This document shows, one piece after another, positions 13,996 to 21,485 of a DNA stretch of 31,210 nucleotides. Below the pieces are notes generated by a model. That model worked only from the letters and a program-made list of their open reading frames with translations. It did not search any database and was not told the DNA's origin. The stretch lies in the NCBI GenBank assembly GCA_050692985.1, contig JBOGVZ010000037.1:1-31210 (forward strand), given 5' to 3'. Numbering within the stretch: the stretch's first letter is position 1; each line of letters opens with the position of its first letter. The position numbers and the translations under genes are program-made. Source of the stretch: JBOGVZ01 sp050692985 (GTDB taxonomy: Bacteria > Actinomycetota > UBA4738 > CALAEC01).

Positions 13996-15778
13996 CCCGC
14001 GTCGTCTCGACGTCGGAGTTGTTCGCCGGGTCGGGGTCGGCCTCGGCCCCGCCGACCGAAACCGTGTTCTCGATTGTTCCCCTCCTCGACGTCTGGACGT
14101 GGATCCGCACGTCGACGACGTCACCGGGCTGGATCGTCTCCAGGGCACACACAACGTCTCCGGCCTGGAGGGCGCACGAGCCGGCCGTGGAGGTCGCCCC
14201 GCGGAACCGCACGGTCTCCGGCAGATCGTCGGTGAGGGTCACTTGGGTGGCCGGGTCGGGCCCGTTGTTCGTGACCCTGATCCTGTAGGTCAGCCTCGCT
14301 CCGACCGCGATCGGGTCGCGCGAGTCGCCCTTGGTGACCGCCAGGTCGGCTTCCTGGCCGCCCCCATTCGTCCCGACGTCGTGGACGAAGATGTCCGGGC
14401 AGTTACCGGGGAAGTCGGTGAACAGCGGGCAGGTGTTGGTGTCGCCGGGGACCAGGTTGCCGGCGGCCGAGAAGAACGCCACCACCATCCCGTCATCGCT
14501 GATGACAGGGTCGGCGGTCCGGTCGTTGGCCTGGGCCCCATCAGTGGCCACGTTGACCCGGACCGTGGTGCCCGCCAGGAGGTCCCTGACGAAGGCATCG
14601 GGGCACGTGCCGGGCTCCTCGAAGAACAGCGGGCACGAGTTGGTGTCCTCCGGGACCAGGTTGGTGGCGATGGAGAAGAACGCGACGAATCGTCCGTCCG
14701 CGGTGATGTCGGGCCCGCTTGCCGTGAACCCGCGGACGTTCCCAGGCTGGCTGGCCCCGTCCGCCTGCTCCTCGGTGCTGCTGACGCTTATCCGTTCCGT
14801 CGTGCCGGCCGCCCGGTCGCGCACGAAGATGTCATTGACGCCGTTCGTGTCGCCTGGGACGAGGTTGGTGGCGCTCGACAGGAACGCGACCAGCTGCCCG
14901 TCGCCGCTGACGGACATCCTCGTGCTCGGGCTGTCCGCCTGCTCCTCGGTGCTGCTGACGCTGACCCGCTCCGTGAGGCCGGTCTCCCGATCGTGGATGA
15001 ACACGTCGAAGTGTCCGTTGGTGTCCCCGGGGACCAGGTTGGTGGCGAACGAGCTGAAGGCCACCCAGCGGCCGTCTGCGCTGATGGCCGTGATCGTGGT
15101 CGACGAGTTGGCCTCCTCGCCGGTGCTCGTCAGGCTGACCCGCTCGGTCGTGCCCGCGACCAGGTCCCGCACGAAGATGTCATCGGCCCCGTTCGTGTCG
15201 CCCGGGACCAGGTTGGAGGCGAGTGATACGAAGGCCACGAAGCGGCCGTCGGCACTGATCGAGGGGCTATGGCTGCCGCTGTCGCCCTGGGCCTCCTCGG
15301 ACGACACGCTGACCCTGCTGGTCATCCCGGTCGATCGGTCGTGCACGAACACGTCGATGGCCTGATTCGTGTCGCCAAGGACCAGGTTGGTGGCCGTGGA
15401 ATCGAAGGCCACCAGGGTGCCGGAGCTGTCGAGCACGGGTCTGGTGCTCGTTCCGTTGGCCTGGTTTCCGGTGCTGCCCACGCTGACCCGGTCCGTGGTG
15501 CTCGTGGAGCGATCGTGCACGAACACGTCCGCCACCGCATTGGTGTCGTTCGGGACGAGCGTGGTGGCGATCGAGTCGAACGCCACGACCTGCCCGTTCC
15601 CGTTGATGGCCGGCCCGGCGAACCTGCCGCTGATGTCGTTGCCCTGCTGTCCGTCGGTGCTGATGCTGACTAGCTCGGTGGATCCGGAGGAAGCTGCGGC
15701 CCCATGGGCGACGGAGCCGAGCAGTGCAAAGGATGCCGCAAGGAGCGATATCACCCGACGGGGACCGTTCTTCACCAT
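13982..15778 (-). CDS. Secreted seven-bladed PD40/TolB-like propeller protein with C-terminal DUF11 domain
   Basis: The 598-residue protein starts at ATG 15778 with GGAGG six bases upstream. A signal peptide follows (ISLLAASFALLGSVAHGAAA). Residues of about 36-470 are seven similar blades of the form SADGRFVAFxSxATNLVPGD then TNG, DIFVRD and TTERVSV, matching PD40/WD40-like beta-propellers. Blades 6 and 7 each carry an insert with two cysteines (SCPLFFEEPGTCP and TCPLFTDFPGNCP). Residues 476-598 form a DUF11 domain (LTYRIRVTNNGPDPATQVTL), typical of cell-surface proteins. There is no LPXTG-type anchor. It probably acts outside the cell, perhaps in adhesion or polymer binding. It is divergent from the M14 peptidase gene. 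Confidence 0.88.
   Translation of the reverse strand: MVKNGPRRVISLLAASFALLGSVAHGAAASSGSTELVSISTDGQQGNDISGRFAGPAINGNGQVVAFDSIATTLVPNDTNAVADVFVHDRSTSTTDRVSVGSTGNQANGTSTRPVLDSSGTLVAFDSTATNLVLGDTNQAIDVFVHDRSTGMTSRVSVSSEEAQGDSGSHSPSISADGRFVAFVSLASNLVPGDTNGADDIFVRDLVAGTTERVSLTSTGEEANSSTTITAISADGRWVAFSSFATNLVPGDTNGHFDVFIHDRETGLTERVSVSSTEEQADSPSTRMSVSGDGQLVAFLSSATNLVPGDTNGVNDIFVRDRAAGTTERISVSSTEEQADGASQPGNVRGFTASGPDITADGRFVAFFSIATNLVPEDTNSCPLFFEEPGTCPDAFVRDLLAGTTVRVNVATDGAQANDRTADPVISDDGMVVAFFSAAGNLVPGDTNTCPLFTDFPGNCPDIFVHDVGTNGGGQEADLAVTKGDSRDPIAVGARLTYRIRVTNNGPDPATQVTLTDDLPETVRFRGATSTAGSCALQAGDVVCALETIQPGDVVDVRIHVQTSRRGTIENTVSVGGAEADPDPANNSDVETTRVIPA
14369..15673 (-). repeat. Seven tandem in-frame coding repeats (propeller blades)
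   Basis: Seven units of about 180-200 bases encode the propeller blades. They share the core SxDGxxVAFxSxATNLVPGD and TN-x-DIFVRD. Similarity is high at the protein level and partial at the DNA level, as expected for old internal duplications. The last two units are longer because of the paired-cysteine insert. Confidence 0.8.
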
Positions 15779-15894
15779 CTCTTGCCTCCTGACCGATCGA
15801 GCCGATGGTGTACGCACGTGTCCGGCGATCCGCCCCGCCCCACCGGCGCCATTCCTGGACGGCGGAGCCACGCGGTAGGCCATGGGCGCCAGAT

Positions 15895-16066
15895 TACGCT
15901 GAGATGAGCGGAACGTTAGGTTCCCCTCAGGAGCCGGCTTCAGGGGAGCAGCGGCTCCCGCGACCGGGAGGTTCGTTCGTGCCCCTCTTCGGGACGGCAC
16001 AGGCAGGATTTCGGGATTCGAAGCAGAATCCTCCCAGATGAGGACCAACCACACGGAGGAGGGAGC
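15895..16066 (+). promoter_or_regulatory. Promoter and structured leader of the M14 peptidase unit
   Basis: The 288 bases between the propeller gene and the leader ORF are non-coding. A likely -10 box TACGCT (15895-15900) matches the one before the Kelch gene, and no good -35 is seen. Downstream lie the inverted repeat GGAAC-GTTAG-GTTCC (15910-15924), CCCCT/AGGGG (15923-15946), and a clean hairpin CTCCCG-CGAC-CGGGAG (15955-15970). These are followed by the strong ribosome site of a small ORF. The arrangement suggests a long, folded 5' leader. Nothing is recognisable as a known riboswitch. Confidence 0.35.
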
Positions 16067-16135
16067 ATGCCAGCTTTCCACCGTCCGGTGCCCCGGGGTC
16101 GGGGGACCGAGCCCTCGGGAGAGGAGACCTCGTGA
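16067..16135 (+). CDS. Putative 22-residue leader peptide coupled to the M14 peptidase
   Basis: ATG 16067 follows a strong Shine-Dalgarno run GGAGGAGGGAG and encodes 22 residues (MPAFHRPVPRGRG, then TEPSGEETS). Its TGA (16133-16135) overlaps the peptidase GTG start in a GTGA overlap. The ribosome site is better than that of the peptidase itself, so the small ORF may deliver ribosomes to the next start. It has no signal peptide and no run of one amino acid typical of attenuation peptides. It could be a chance ORF, but the site strength and the exact overlap argue for use. Confidence 0.4.
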   Translation: MPAFHRPVPRGRGTEPSGEETS

Positions 16136-18906
16136 AGCGTCCACTCGGTAGATCGACCAAGGCGGTCCTGCTCTCGGCGGCGCTGGCCGTGGCGGCGTCG
16201 TTCGTGGCGCTGCCGGCGCCGGCTCAGGAGTCGGGTGCCCCGTGGAACGGCCAGCCGATCTCGCCGGGCCTGGGTCCCACCTACGGCGAGGCGTGGTGTG
16301 CCCAGGCAGCCCCGGGGACCAACATCGCGAACCAGCAGGGGGCGCCGCTGGCCCTCATCCCCCAGGAAGCGATCGAGTGCACTCTCGAGCAGATCGAGGA
16401 CGAGGCGGGGGCGGCGGGCGTGCCCGACCGGATGGAGTACTCCGTGATCGGTCAGTCGGTCGGGGGCCGGGACCTCCACGGCGTCGTGGTCAACGCGCTG
16501 GAGACGCCCCAGCAGCGGCGGGACTCCAGGCGCTGGCAGCGGATCAGGGCGATCGAGGTGACCGATCCAGCCGGGGCCCAGGCCCTGCTCTCCTCGTTCG
16601 GGGACGACGTGAAATTGCCGATCTTCGTCCAGGCCAACATCCACGGGAACGAGGAGGAGGGCACCGACGCGATGATGCAGGTGCTCCGCGACCTGGTGAC
16701 CCTTCCCCGTGGCACGAACGAGGTCGTGGACACGATCCTCGACCACGCCATCCTCATCCTGATCCCGATGGAGAACCCGGACGGACGGTTCGCCGGCACC
16801 CGGGCCAACGGCAACGGGTTCGACATGAACCGGGACCGGCTGGTGCAGTCCCAGCGGGAGGTCCAGGTCTCCGTGGCCCTCCAGCAGGAGTGGCTGGCCA
16901 CGGTGGGCCTGGACCTGCACGGGTACGTGAACCCCACGCTCATGGATGGCCTCACCAAGCCCCACAACCCGGGCATGGAGTACGACACGTTCCTGTACTG
17001 GAACCAGCGTCGCCTGGACGCGAACGAGGCCGCCCTGGCGGCCGTCGGGATGGGCATCACCCGTCCGGTGAACGACTGGAACATGCTGGGCGTTCCTCCC
17101 GGCAATCCCTCGATCGCCGAGGGCTGGGACGACTGGGGCCCCTTCTACACCCAGACGTACATGGCCTTCTACGGCGTCGACAGCTCCACGGCCGAGATGT
17201 GCTCGTCCGGCTCCGGCTGCAACGGGCGGCTGGGGTCCAAGACCGCCCAGTACCTGGCGTTCTACTCCTCGGCCGACTACTGGCTGGCGAACCGCCAGGC
17301 CATGATGAACGACCAGCTGGAGGTCTTCCGCCGGGGCGTCGCCGACCAGGGCCGGCCCCAGTGCTGCAGCGACCCGCTGATCTCGAGCCGGGGCTTCACC
17401 GAGGACCAGCACAACTGGATGGTCGAGTACCCCACCGCCTACGTGATCCCCCAGAACGGCGGCGGCCAGCGGAGCAACGCCGAGGCGAACCGGATGGTCC
17501 AGTGGCTGCTGGACAACGGCATCCAGGTCAGCCGGACCGCCGCTAACTTCACGTGGGGGGACACGACGTTCCCCGCCGGCTCCTACGTCGTGTGGATGAA
17601 CCAGGCGCTCCGGGGCCTGGCCCTGACCGCCCTCAGCGCCGGCCAGGACATCTCGAACAGGATCCTCCAGCTGTACGCGCCGCCGGGCGCCTGGAGCCAC
17701 GGGTTCCTGTGGGGAGCCGACGTCGTCGAGATCCCCCGGGGCGATGCGACGTTCAACCCGGAGACGAGGACCATCCGCGCGGTGAACCCGCTCAGGGGCG
17801 GCGTGCAGGGTGGCCTCAACAGGCCCTCGGACTGGTACGCGGTGACGCTGAAGGGCGTGTCCGAGTACCGCACGACGCTGGAGCTGCTTCGAAGCGGGGT
17901 CGAGGGCGAGATCGCCGAGGAGAGCTTCGTCAGCACTACCGGCGGCCCCATGCCGGCCGGCACCCTCATCTTCCCGGCGGACGCTGCCACCCGGGCGGCC
18001 CTCCATGCCGCGGGGAGGGAGGCCGGCATCACCTTCGAGCGCAACGTGGGGGTGACGAAGCCGCCGACGACCGAGCTCTCGGAGGCGCCCAGGGTCGCCA
18101 TCCTGGTGAACAGCGCCACCCCGGGGCGGACCGACACCTCGGAGTCCCTGAGGGCCATCTTCGGGGCGGACGCGGGCTTCGTGTCGGTCTCTGCTGGCGG
18201 CGACTCGCTCCAGAACGCCGAGACGGACCCGCTGCTGAACTTCGACGTGATCTACAACGCCGGGCAGAACTGGCCGACCAACGCCACCGCCCAGGAACGG
18301 CTCACGGCGTTCTTCCAGCGGGGCGGCGGGTACATCGGCACCGGACAGTCGGTGAACAACTTCGTGTTCCTGTCGGTCGGGGGACTGGTTCAGGGGAGCC
18401 TGACCCAGGGCACCCAGGTGGCGAACGGCGGCATCGCCGTTTGGAACAACGTCGGCGGGTCCACCAGCGGCCTCACCGGCGGCTACCCGGGCGAGGACTT
18501 CCTGTTCCTGCCGTCGAACCTCACGTACTTCTCGACCACGCCGGCCGGCTCCACCGTGGCCGGCCGGTACCACGCCGACATGGTGGGCACACCGCCCAAC
18601 GGCCCCTCGCCGGGGTTCGTGGCCGGCCACTGGCGGAACCGTCTTCCGGACGCGAACAACGCGCCGGTGATCGTCTACGGACCGACCACCGCGGCCAGCC
18701 GGTACCTGGGCCTGGCGGTGAATCCGTTCTCGCGGCAGGACGCCGAGCGGGAGTGGGCGCTCATCGCTCAGGCGGCGCTGTGGTCGAACCTCACGGACGA
18801 GGCGGCGCTCGGCAGGGAGCCGGCAGCCGCGGCGGAGTTCAGGCCGTTCTACCCGGGCGTCGAGTTCACCGAGGACATCCCGCTCCTCCCCGGGGAGAAG
18901 CCGTAG
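16132..18906 (+). CDS. Secreted M14-family zinc carboxypeptidase with C-terminal amidotransferase-like domain
   Basis: The 924-residue protein starts at GTG 16132 (GAGAGGAG upstream) with a signal peptide that ends near ALPAPAQ. The M14 domain (about 100-420) has zinc ligands H171 and E174 in IHGNEEEG and H263 in LDLHGY. NPDGR, FDMNRDR and a probable catalytic Glu in STAEMCS (E355) are also present. The C-terminal part (about 640-900) resembles class I amidotransferase/ThuA-like folds, with VAILVNSAT, FDVIYNAGQNW and FFQRGGGYIGTGQSV. The family removes C-terminal residues from peptides or cell-wall peptides; here it would act outside the cell. No anchor is visible. All main catalytic residues are present, so it is probably active. 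Confidence 0.9.
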   Translation: MKRPLGRSTKAVLLSAALAVAASFVALPAPAQESGAPWNGQPISPGLGPTYGEAWCAQAAPGTNIANQQGAPLALIPQEAIECTLEQIEDEAGAAGVPDRMEYSVIGQSVGGRDLHGVVVNALETPQQRRDSRRWQRIRAIEVTDPAGAQALLSSFGDDVKLPIFVQANIHGNEEEGTDAMMQVLRDLVTLPRGTNEVVDTILDHAILILIPMENPDGRFAGTRANGNGFDMNRDRLVQSQREVQVSVALQQEWLATVGLDLHGYVNPTLMDGLTKPHNPGMEYDTFLYWNQRRLDANEAALAAVGMGITRPVNDWNMLGVPPGNPSIAEGWDDWGPFYTQTYMAFYGVDSSTAEMCSSGSGCNGRLGSKTAQYLAFYSSADYWLANRQAMMNDQLEVFRRGVADQGRPQCCSDPLISSRGFTEDQHNWMVEYPTAYVIPQNGGGQRSNAEANRMVQWLLDNGIQVSRTAANFTWGDTTFPAGSYVVWMNQALRGLALTALSAGQDISNRILQLYAPPGAWSHGFLWGADVVEIPRGDATFNPETRTIRAVNPLRGGVQGGLNRPSDWYAVTLKGVSEYRTTLELLRSGVEGEIAEESFVSTTGGPMPAGTLIFPADAATRAALHAAGREAGITFERNVGVTKPPTTELSEAPRVAILVNSATPGRTDTSESLRAIFGADAGFVSVSAGGDSLQNAETDPLLNFDVIYNAGQNWPTNATAQERLTAFFQRGGGYIGTGQSVNNFVFLSVGGLVQGSLTQGTQVANGGIAVWNNVGGSTSGLTGGYPGEDFLFLPSNLTYFSTTPAGSTVAGRYHADMVGTPPNGPSPGFVAGHWRNRLPDANNAPVIVYGPTTAASRYLGLAVNPFSRQDAEREWALIAQAALWSNLTDEAALGREPAAAAEFRPFYPGVEFTEDIPLLPGEKP

Positions 18907-18931
18907 GCGCTTGAGCCATCGGTGACCCGCC

Positions 18932-18952
18932 CCCCCGGAGTTGACCCGGGGG
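18932..18952 (+). terminator. GC-rich hairpin after the M14 peptidase gene
   Basis: CCCCCGG (18932-18938) and CCGGGGG (18946-18952) form a perfect 7-bp stem with a 7-base loop, 25 bases after the peptidase stop. There is no T-run, which is common in high-GC genomes. The following 100 bases up to the Kelch promoter show no gene. Confidence 0.5.
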
Positions 18953-19057
18953 CCGGGCCGGCGGCGGTGATCGGCGACCGGTCGCTCACGCCCTGGGGAC
19001 GTTCCCGGCCGGGATGAACGCGAATCACCGGCCCCCGTGGGCCGTCCGCACCTGACC

Positions 19058-19063
19058 TACGCT
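19058..19063 (+). promoter_or_regulatory. -10 box for a probably leaderless Kelch lipoprotein mRNA
   Basis: TACGCT is followed by six bases (GAGAGC) and then directly by the GTG start of the lipoprotein gene. This is the spacing expected when transcription begins at the start codon, and no Shine-Dalgarno site is present. A clear -35 box is not seen. Confidence 0.45.
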
Positions 19064-19069
19064 GAGAGC

Positions 19070-20071
19070 GTGAGAACGGTCGCCCTGGCGGTGTGCATGG
19101 CGATCCTGGCCTCGTGCGGCGGTGATTCGGATCCGTCACGGTCTCCCGCGCCGACCGTGGAGGGGGTGGCGTGGCGGCGGTTGCCGCCCGCGCCCACGGC
19201 CCGCACGGAGGTCACCGCCGCGATCGCCCGTCGCCGGATCTACGTGTCCGGAGGCTTCGTTCCATCGGGGGACACCGTGGCCGTGGTGGAGGTGTTCGAT
19301 ACCGCCACCCGGTCGTGGTCCGTGGAGCCGGACCTCCCCGTGGGGGTCAATCACGCCGCCTCGGCGGGCCTCGACGGTGCCGTCTACGTCCTGGGCGGCT
19401 ACCTCGGTCCCTCCCTGGGCAACCCCACGAACCGCGCCTTCGTGCTGCGCGGCGCGAGGTGGGTGGAGCTTCCGCCGATGCCGGAGGTGCGCGCCGCGGC
19501 CGGGGCCGCCGCCCTGGACGGGCGCATCTACGTCGCCGGCGGTGTGGGACCGGAGGGCCTGGCCGAGGACATGCTGGTCTTCGACCCCGGGGCCGGGCGG
19601 TGGAGCGCCGAGCCGGGGCCTCCCACGGCCCGGGAGCACCTGGGGGTGACGGCTGCGGACGGCCGCCTGTACGTGGTGGGCGGGCGCACCGGCGGGATCG
19701 GCACGAACCTGGCCGCCGCCGAGGCGTTCGACCCCGCGGCCGGGACGTGGGAGCGGCTGCCGGACCTGCCCACTCCACGGGGCGGCATCGCGGCCGCGGC
19801 CACCGGAAACGGCTACGTCGTGGCCCCGGGTGGGGAGGCGGAGGCGACGTTCTCGGAAGCCGAGGCGTTCGACGTCCGGGCCGGTCGGTGGATCACGCTT
19901 CCACCGTTGCCGACGGCCCGGCACGGCCTGGGCGTCGCCGCAGTGGGGACCACCGTCTACGTGATCGCCGGCGGTCCCGAGCCCGGGTTCGCCTTCTCGG
20001 ATGCCAACGAAGCCATCGACCTGGCTCCGCTGCGTCGGAGCGGGGACAATGGCGGGGAGTACGCGGGCTGA
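19070..20071 (+). CDS. Kelch-repeat lipoprotein
   Basis: The 333-residue protein starts at GTG 19070 with a lipoprotein signal (MRTVALAVCMAILASC); the lipobox LASC places the lipidated Cys at residue 16. A polar linker is followed by six Kelch blades marked by YVSGG, YVLGG, YVAGG, YVVGG, YVVAPGG and YVIAGG. Most blades have a downstream Trp in the family pattern (RSWSVEPDLP, GRWSAEPGPP, GTWERLPDLP, GRWITLPPLP). A complete six-bladed propeller on the outer face of the membrane is expected. Its role may be ligand or polymer binding; no catalytic residues can be assigned. The cupin gene follows 10 bases later and is probably co-transcribed. Confidence 0.9.
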   Translation: MRTVALAVCMAILASCGGDSDPSRSPAPTVEGVAWRRLPPAPTARTEVTAAIARRRIYVSGGFVPSGDTVAVVEVFDTATRSWSVEPDLPVGVNHAASAGLDGAVYVLGGYLGPSLGNPTNRAFVLRGARWVELPPMPEVRAAAGAAALDGRIYVAGGVGPEGLAEDMLVFDPGAGRWSAEPGPPTAREHLGVTAADGRLYVVGGRTGGIGTNLAAAEAFDPAAGTWERLPDLPTPRGGIAAAATGNGYVVAPGGEAEATFSEAEAFDVRAGRWITLPPLPTARHGLGVAAVGTTVYVIAGGPEPGFAFSDANEAIDLAPLRRSGDNGGEYAG

Positions 20072-20081
20072 GGAGGCAGGG

Positions 20082-20456
20082 GTGAGCGAAGCGGCGAGGG
20101 TCGATCTGCTGGCGGTGGCCCGGGAGAACGAGGACTTCCGGCGCGAGGTGACCACCGGCGAGCACAGCCAGCTGGTCGTCATGACCATCCCGGTGGGCGG
20201 GGAGATCGGTGAAGAGGTGCACGAGCAGGTCGACCAGATCCTGCTCTTCGTCGAGGGCCAGGCGGAGGCGGTGCTCGACGGCCGGGTCAGTCCCGTCGCC
20301 TCGGGCGACCTGGTGTTCGTGAAGGCCGGGACCCGTCACAACTTCGTCACCACCGGTGACCGTCCCCTCCGCCTGGTCACGATCTACGCGCCACCGGAGC
20401 ACCCACCGGGGACGGTTCACGCCACCAGGGAAGAGGCCGACGCCGCCGAGCACTAG
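20082..20456 (+). CDS. Small cupin-domain protein
   Basis: The 124-residue protein starts at GTG 20082, with GGAGG upstream, ten bases after the Kelch stop. A single cupin barrel is clear: IPVGGEIGEEVHEQVDQILL gives the first cupin motif, and GDLVFVKAGTRHNFVTTG gives the second, with probable metal ligands His, Glu/Gln and His. It has no signal peptide, so it acts in the cytoplasm. Single-domain cupins of this size are found as mannose-6-phosphate isomerase-like or dioxygenase-like proteins, but the sequence does not show which. Its 3' end forms half of a hairpin shared with the convergent STAS gene. Confidence 0.85.
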   Translation: MSEAARVDLLAVARENEDFRREVTTGEHSQLVVMTIPVGGEIGEEVHEQVDQILLFVEGQAEAVLDGRVSPVASGDLVFVKAGTRHNFVTTGDRPLRLVTIYAPPEHPPGTVHATREEADAAEH

Positions 20457-20471
20457 CTCCTAGGCGTCGGC
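20436..20471. terminator. Shared hairpin formed by the ends of the cupin and STAS genes
   Basis: GCCGACGCC (20436-20444) and GGCGTCGGC (20463-20471) make a perfect 9-bp stem. The 18-base loop contains both TAG stop codons, three bases apart. The stem lies inside both coding regions and gives both proteins an Ala-Asp-Ala near the C-terminus (EADAAEH and ETADA). A bidirectional terminator is the natural reading. Confidence 0.55.
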
Positions 20472-20807
20472 GGTCTCGATGGCCACGTTCGGGATGCGTC
20501 CCAGGCCGGTGACGTCGAAGAACCGCTGGAGCGTCGGCGTGGGGCGACGCAGCACCAGGCGCCCGCGCTCGTCGAGCCGCTGGGCGCAGCGGATGAGCTC
20601 ACGCAGCCCCGCGCTGTCCGCGAACTCCAGCCCCTGGAGGTCCAGGATCACGTCTCCCTCGCTCTCGGACACGGGATGCAGGACCTCGGCTAGACGCTCG
20701 ACGCTGGAGATGTCGATCTCCCCGCGAAGGCTGAACGCGCGGTTCCCGAGAGCCACGACTTCAAGGAGAGAGCGGGGCACGGGGCGGCCTAGGCTGCTCG
20801 GGCGCAC
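20460..20807 (-). CDS. STAS-domain anti-sigma factor antagonist-like protein
   Basis: The protein of about 115 residues is a single STAS domain: FSLRGEIDISSVERLAEVL, then VILDLQGLEFADSAGLREL with the conserved phosphorylatable Ser in DSAG, then LQRFFDVTGLGRI. Such proteins bind anti-sigma kinases of the SpoIIAB/RsbW type and release a sigma factor when unphosphorylated. The start is uncertain. GTG 20807 has only a weak GCAGGG site; a rare ATT at 20837 has a strong GGGAGGGAG in the right place, and later GTG codons exist. No partner kinase or sigma gene lies next to it. Confidence 0.85.
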   Translation of the reverse strand: MRPSSLGRPVPRSLLEVVALGNRAFSLRGEIDISSVERLAEVLHPVSESEGDVILDLQGLEFADSAGLRELIRCAQRLDERGRLVLRRPTPTLQRFFDVTGLGRIPNVAIETADA

Positions 20808-20993
20808 GCGCCCTGCGGTGAGTGGATGTCGCTCAATCGGTGCTCCCTCCCTCGCGTCCCTCACGGACGTAGCACGATCAACGTCACCGTACCACCCGTT
20901 CGGTCGCCTCACCACCCTGGCTCTCGGGCATCCGGCCATGGCAGTCGCGGTACGATCGTTCGGCGGGATCACCTCGTGGCCGATGGAGGGAAC

Positions 20994-21464
20994 GTGAGCG
21001 ACCCCCGGGATCGACTGCCGAGCCGCAGGACCGAGCCGCTGTCGCGCGGGGGTTCCTCGGAGCGCCCGTGGCGCGACCCCACCGAGCCGCTCCCGGCGTC
21101 CCCGGAGCCATCGCGCCCCTCGTCCAGGCCTCCACGACCCACGCGGTGGCTGGTGATCGGACTGCTCGTCCTGGCCGGGGCCTTCCTGATCGGGTTCGTC
21201 GTCGGCCGTGCCGGTGGGGGGGAGGAACCGCCGGCGGGGCAGAGCCAGGGCCCGCCGGCCTGCCGGCGGGCCGCCAACCTGGCCACCAGGCTGCTCGGCA
21301 TCCATCGGGAAGCCCTGGCGAACCGGGTGGAGTTCGCCGAGACCGTGGCCCGGGAGGATCGAGACCGGATGGCCGAGCTGAACGCCGAGCTGGAAGAGCT
21401 GTCCGGCCGGGGCGAGGAGATCCGAGAGCGGGCGGAGCGGTTCCTGGCCCGCTGCCGGTCCTGA
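20994..21464 (+). CDS. Single-pass membrane protein with Pro-rich N-terminus and C-terminal coiled coil
   Basis: The 156-residue protein starts at GTG 20994 with GGAGG four bases upstream. An Arg/Pro/Ser-rich N-terminal part (about 1-55) carries RRTEPLSRGG and DPTEPLPASPEPS. One transmembrane helix follows (WLVIGLLVLAGAFLIGFVVG). Outside it is a short Gly/Pro linker and an alpha-helical, charged tail (DRDRMAELNAELEELSGRGEEI) likely to form a coiled coil. The positive charge before the helix predicts the N-terminus inside. The repeated TEPL motif could be a phosphothreonine site, but this is only an inference. I do not recognise a named family. Confidence 0.7.
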   Translation: MSDPRDRLPSRRTEPLSRGGSSERPWRDPTEPLPASPEPSRPSSRPPRPTRWLVIGLLVLAGAFLIGFVVGRAGGGEEPPAGQSQGPPACRRAANLATRLLGIHREALANRVEFAETVAREDRDRMAELNAELEELSGRGEEIRERAERFLARCRS

Positions 21465-21485
21465 GGAGGGGCTAGCGGACCAGGC
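21454..21485. terminator. Hairpin shared by the membrane-protein and ABC-permease gene ends
   Basis: GCCGGTCC (21454-21461) pairs with GGACC-A-GGC (21477-21485) with one bulged base. The loop contains the TGA of the rightward gene and the TAG of the leftward permease gene. It is weaker than the hairpins at 20436-20471 and 27280-27308 but has the same layout. Confidence 0.4.

Noticed and set aside
14099..15365. Repetitive plus-strand frames opposite the propeller gene
   Set aside because: Their repeats are the reverse complement of the propeller blades; the minus strand has the signal peptide, ribosome site and known domain.
14369..15673. CRISPR-like regular repetition
   Set aside because: The units are about 190 bases, diverged and in frame within one coding sequence; there are no short identical repeats with unique spacers.
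15940..18630. 896-codon minus-strand frame opposite the M14 peptidase
   Set aside because: No domain is seen, and the plus strand carries the full set of zinc-peptidase residues and a signal peptide.
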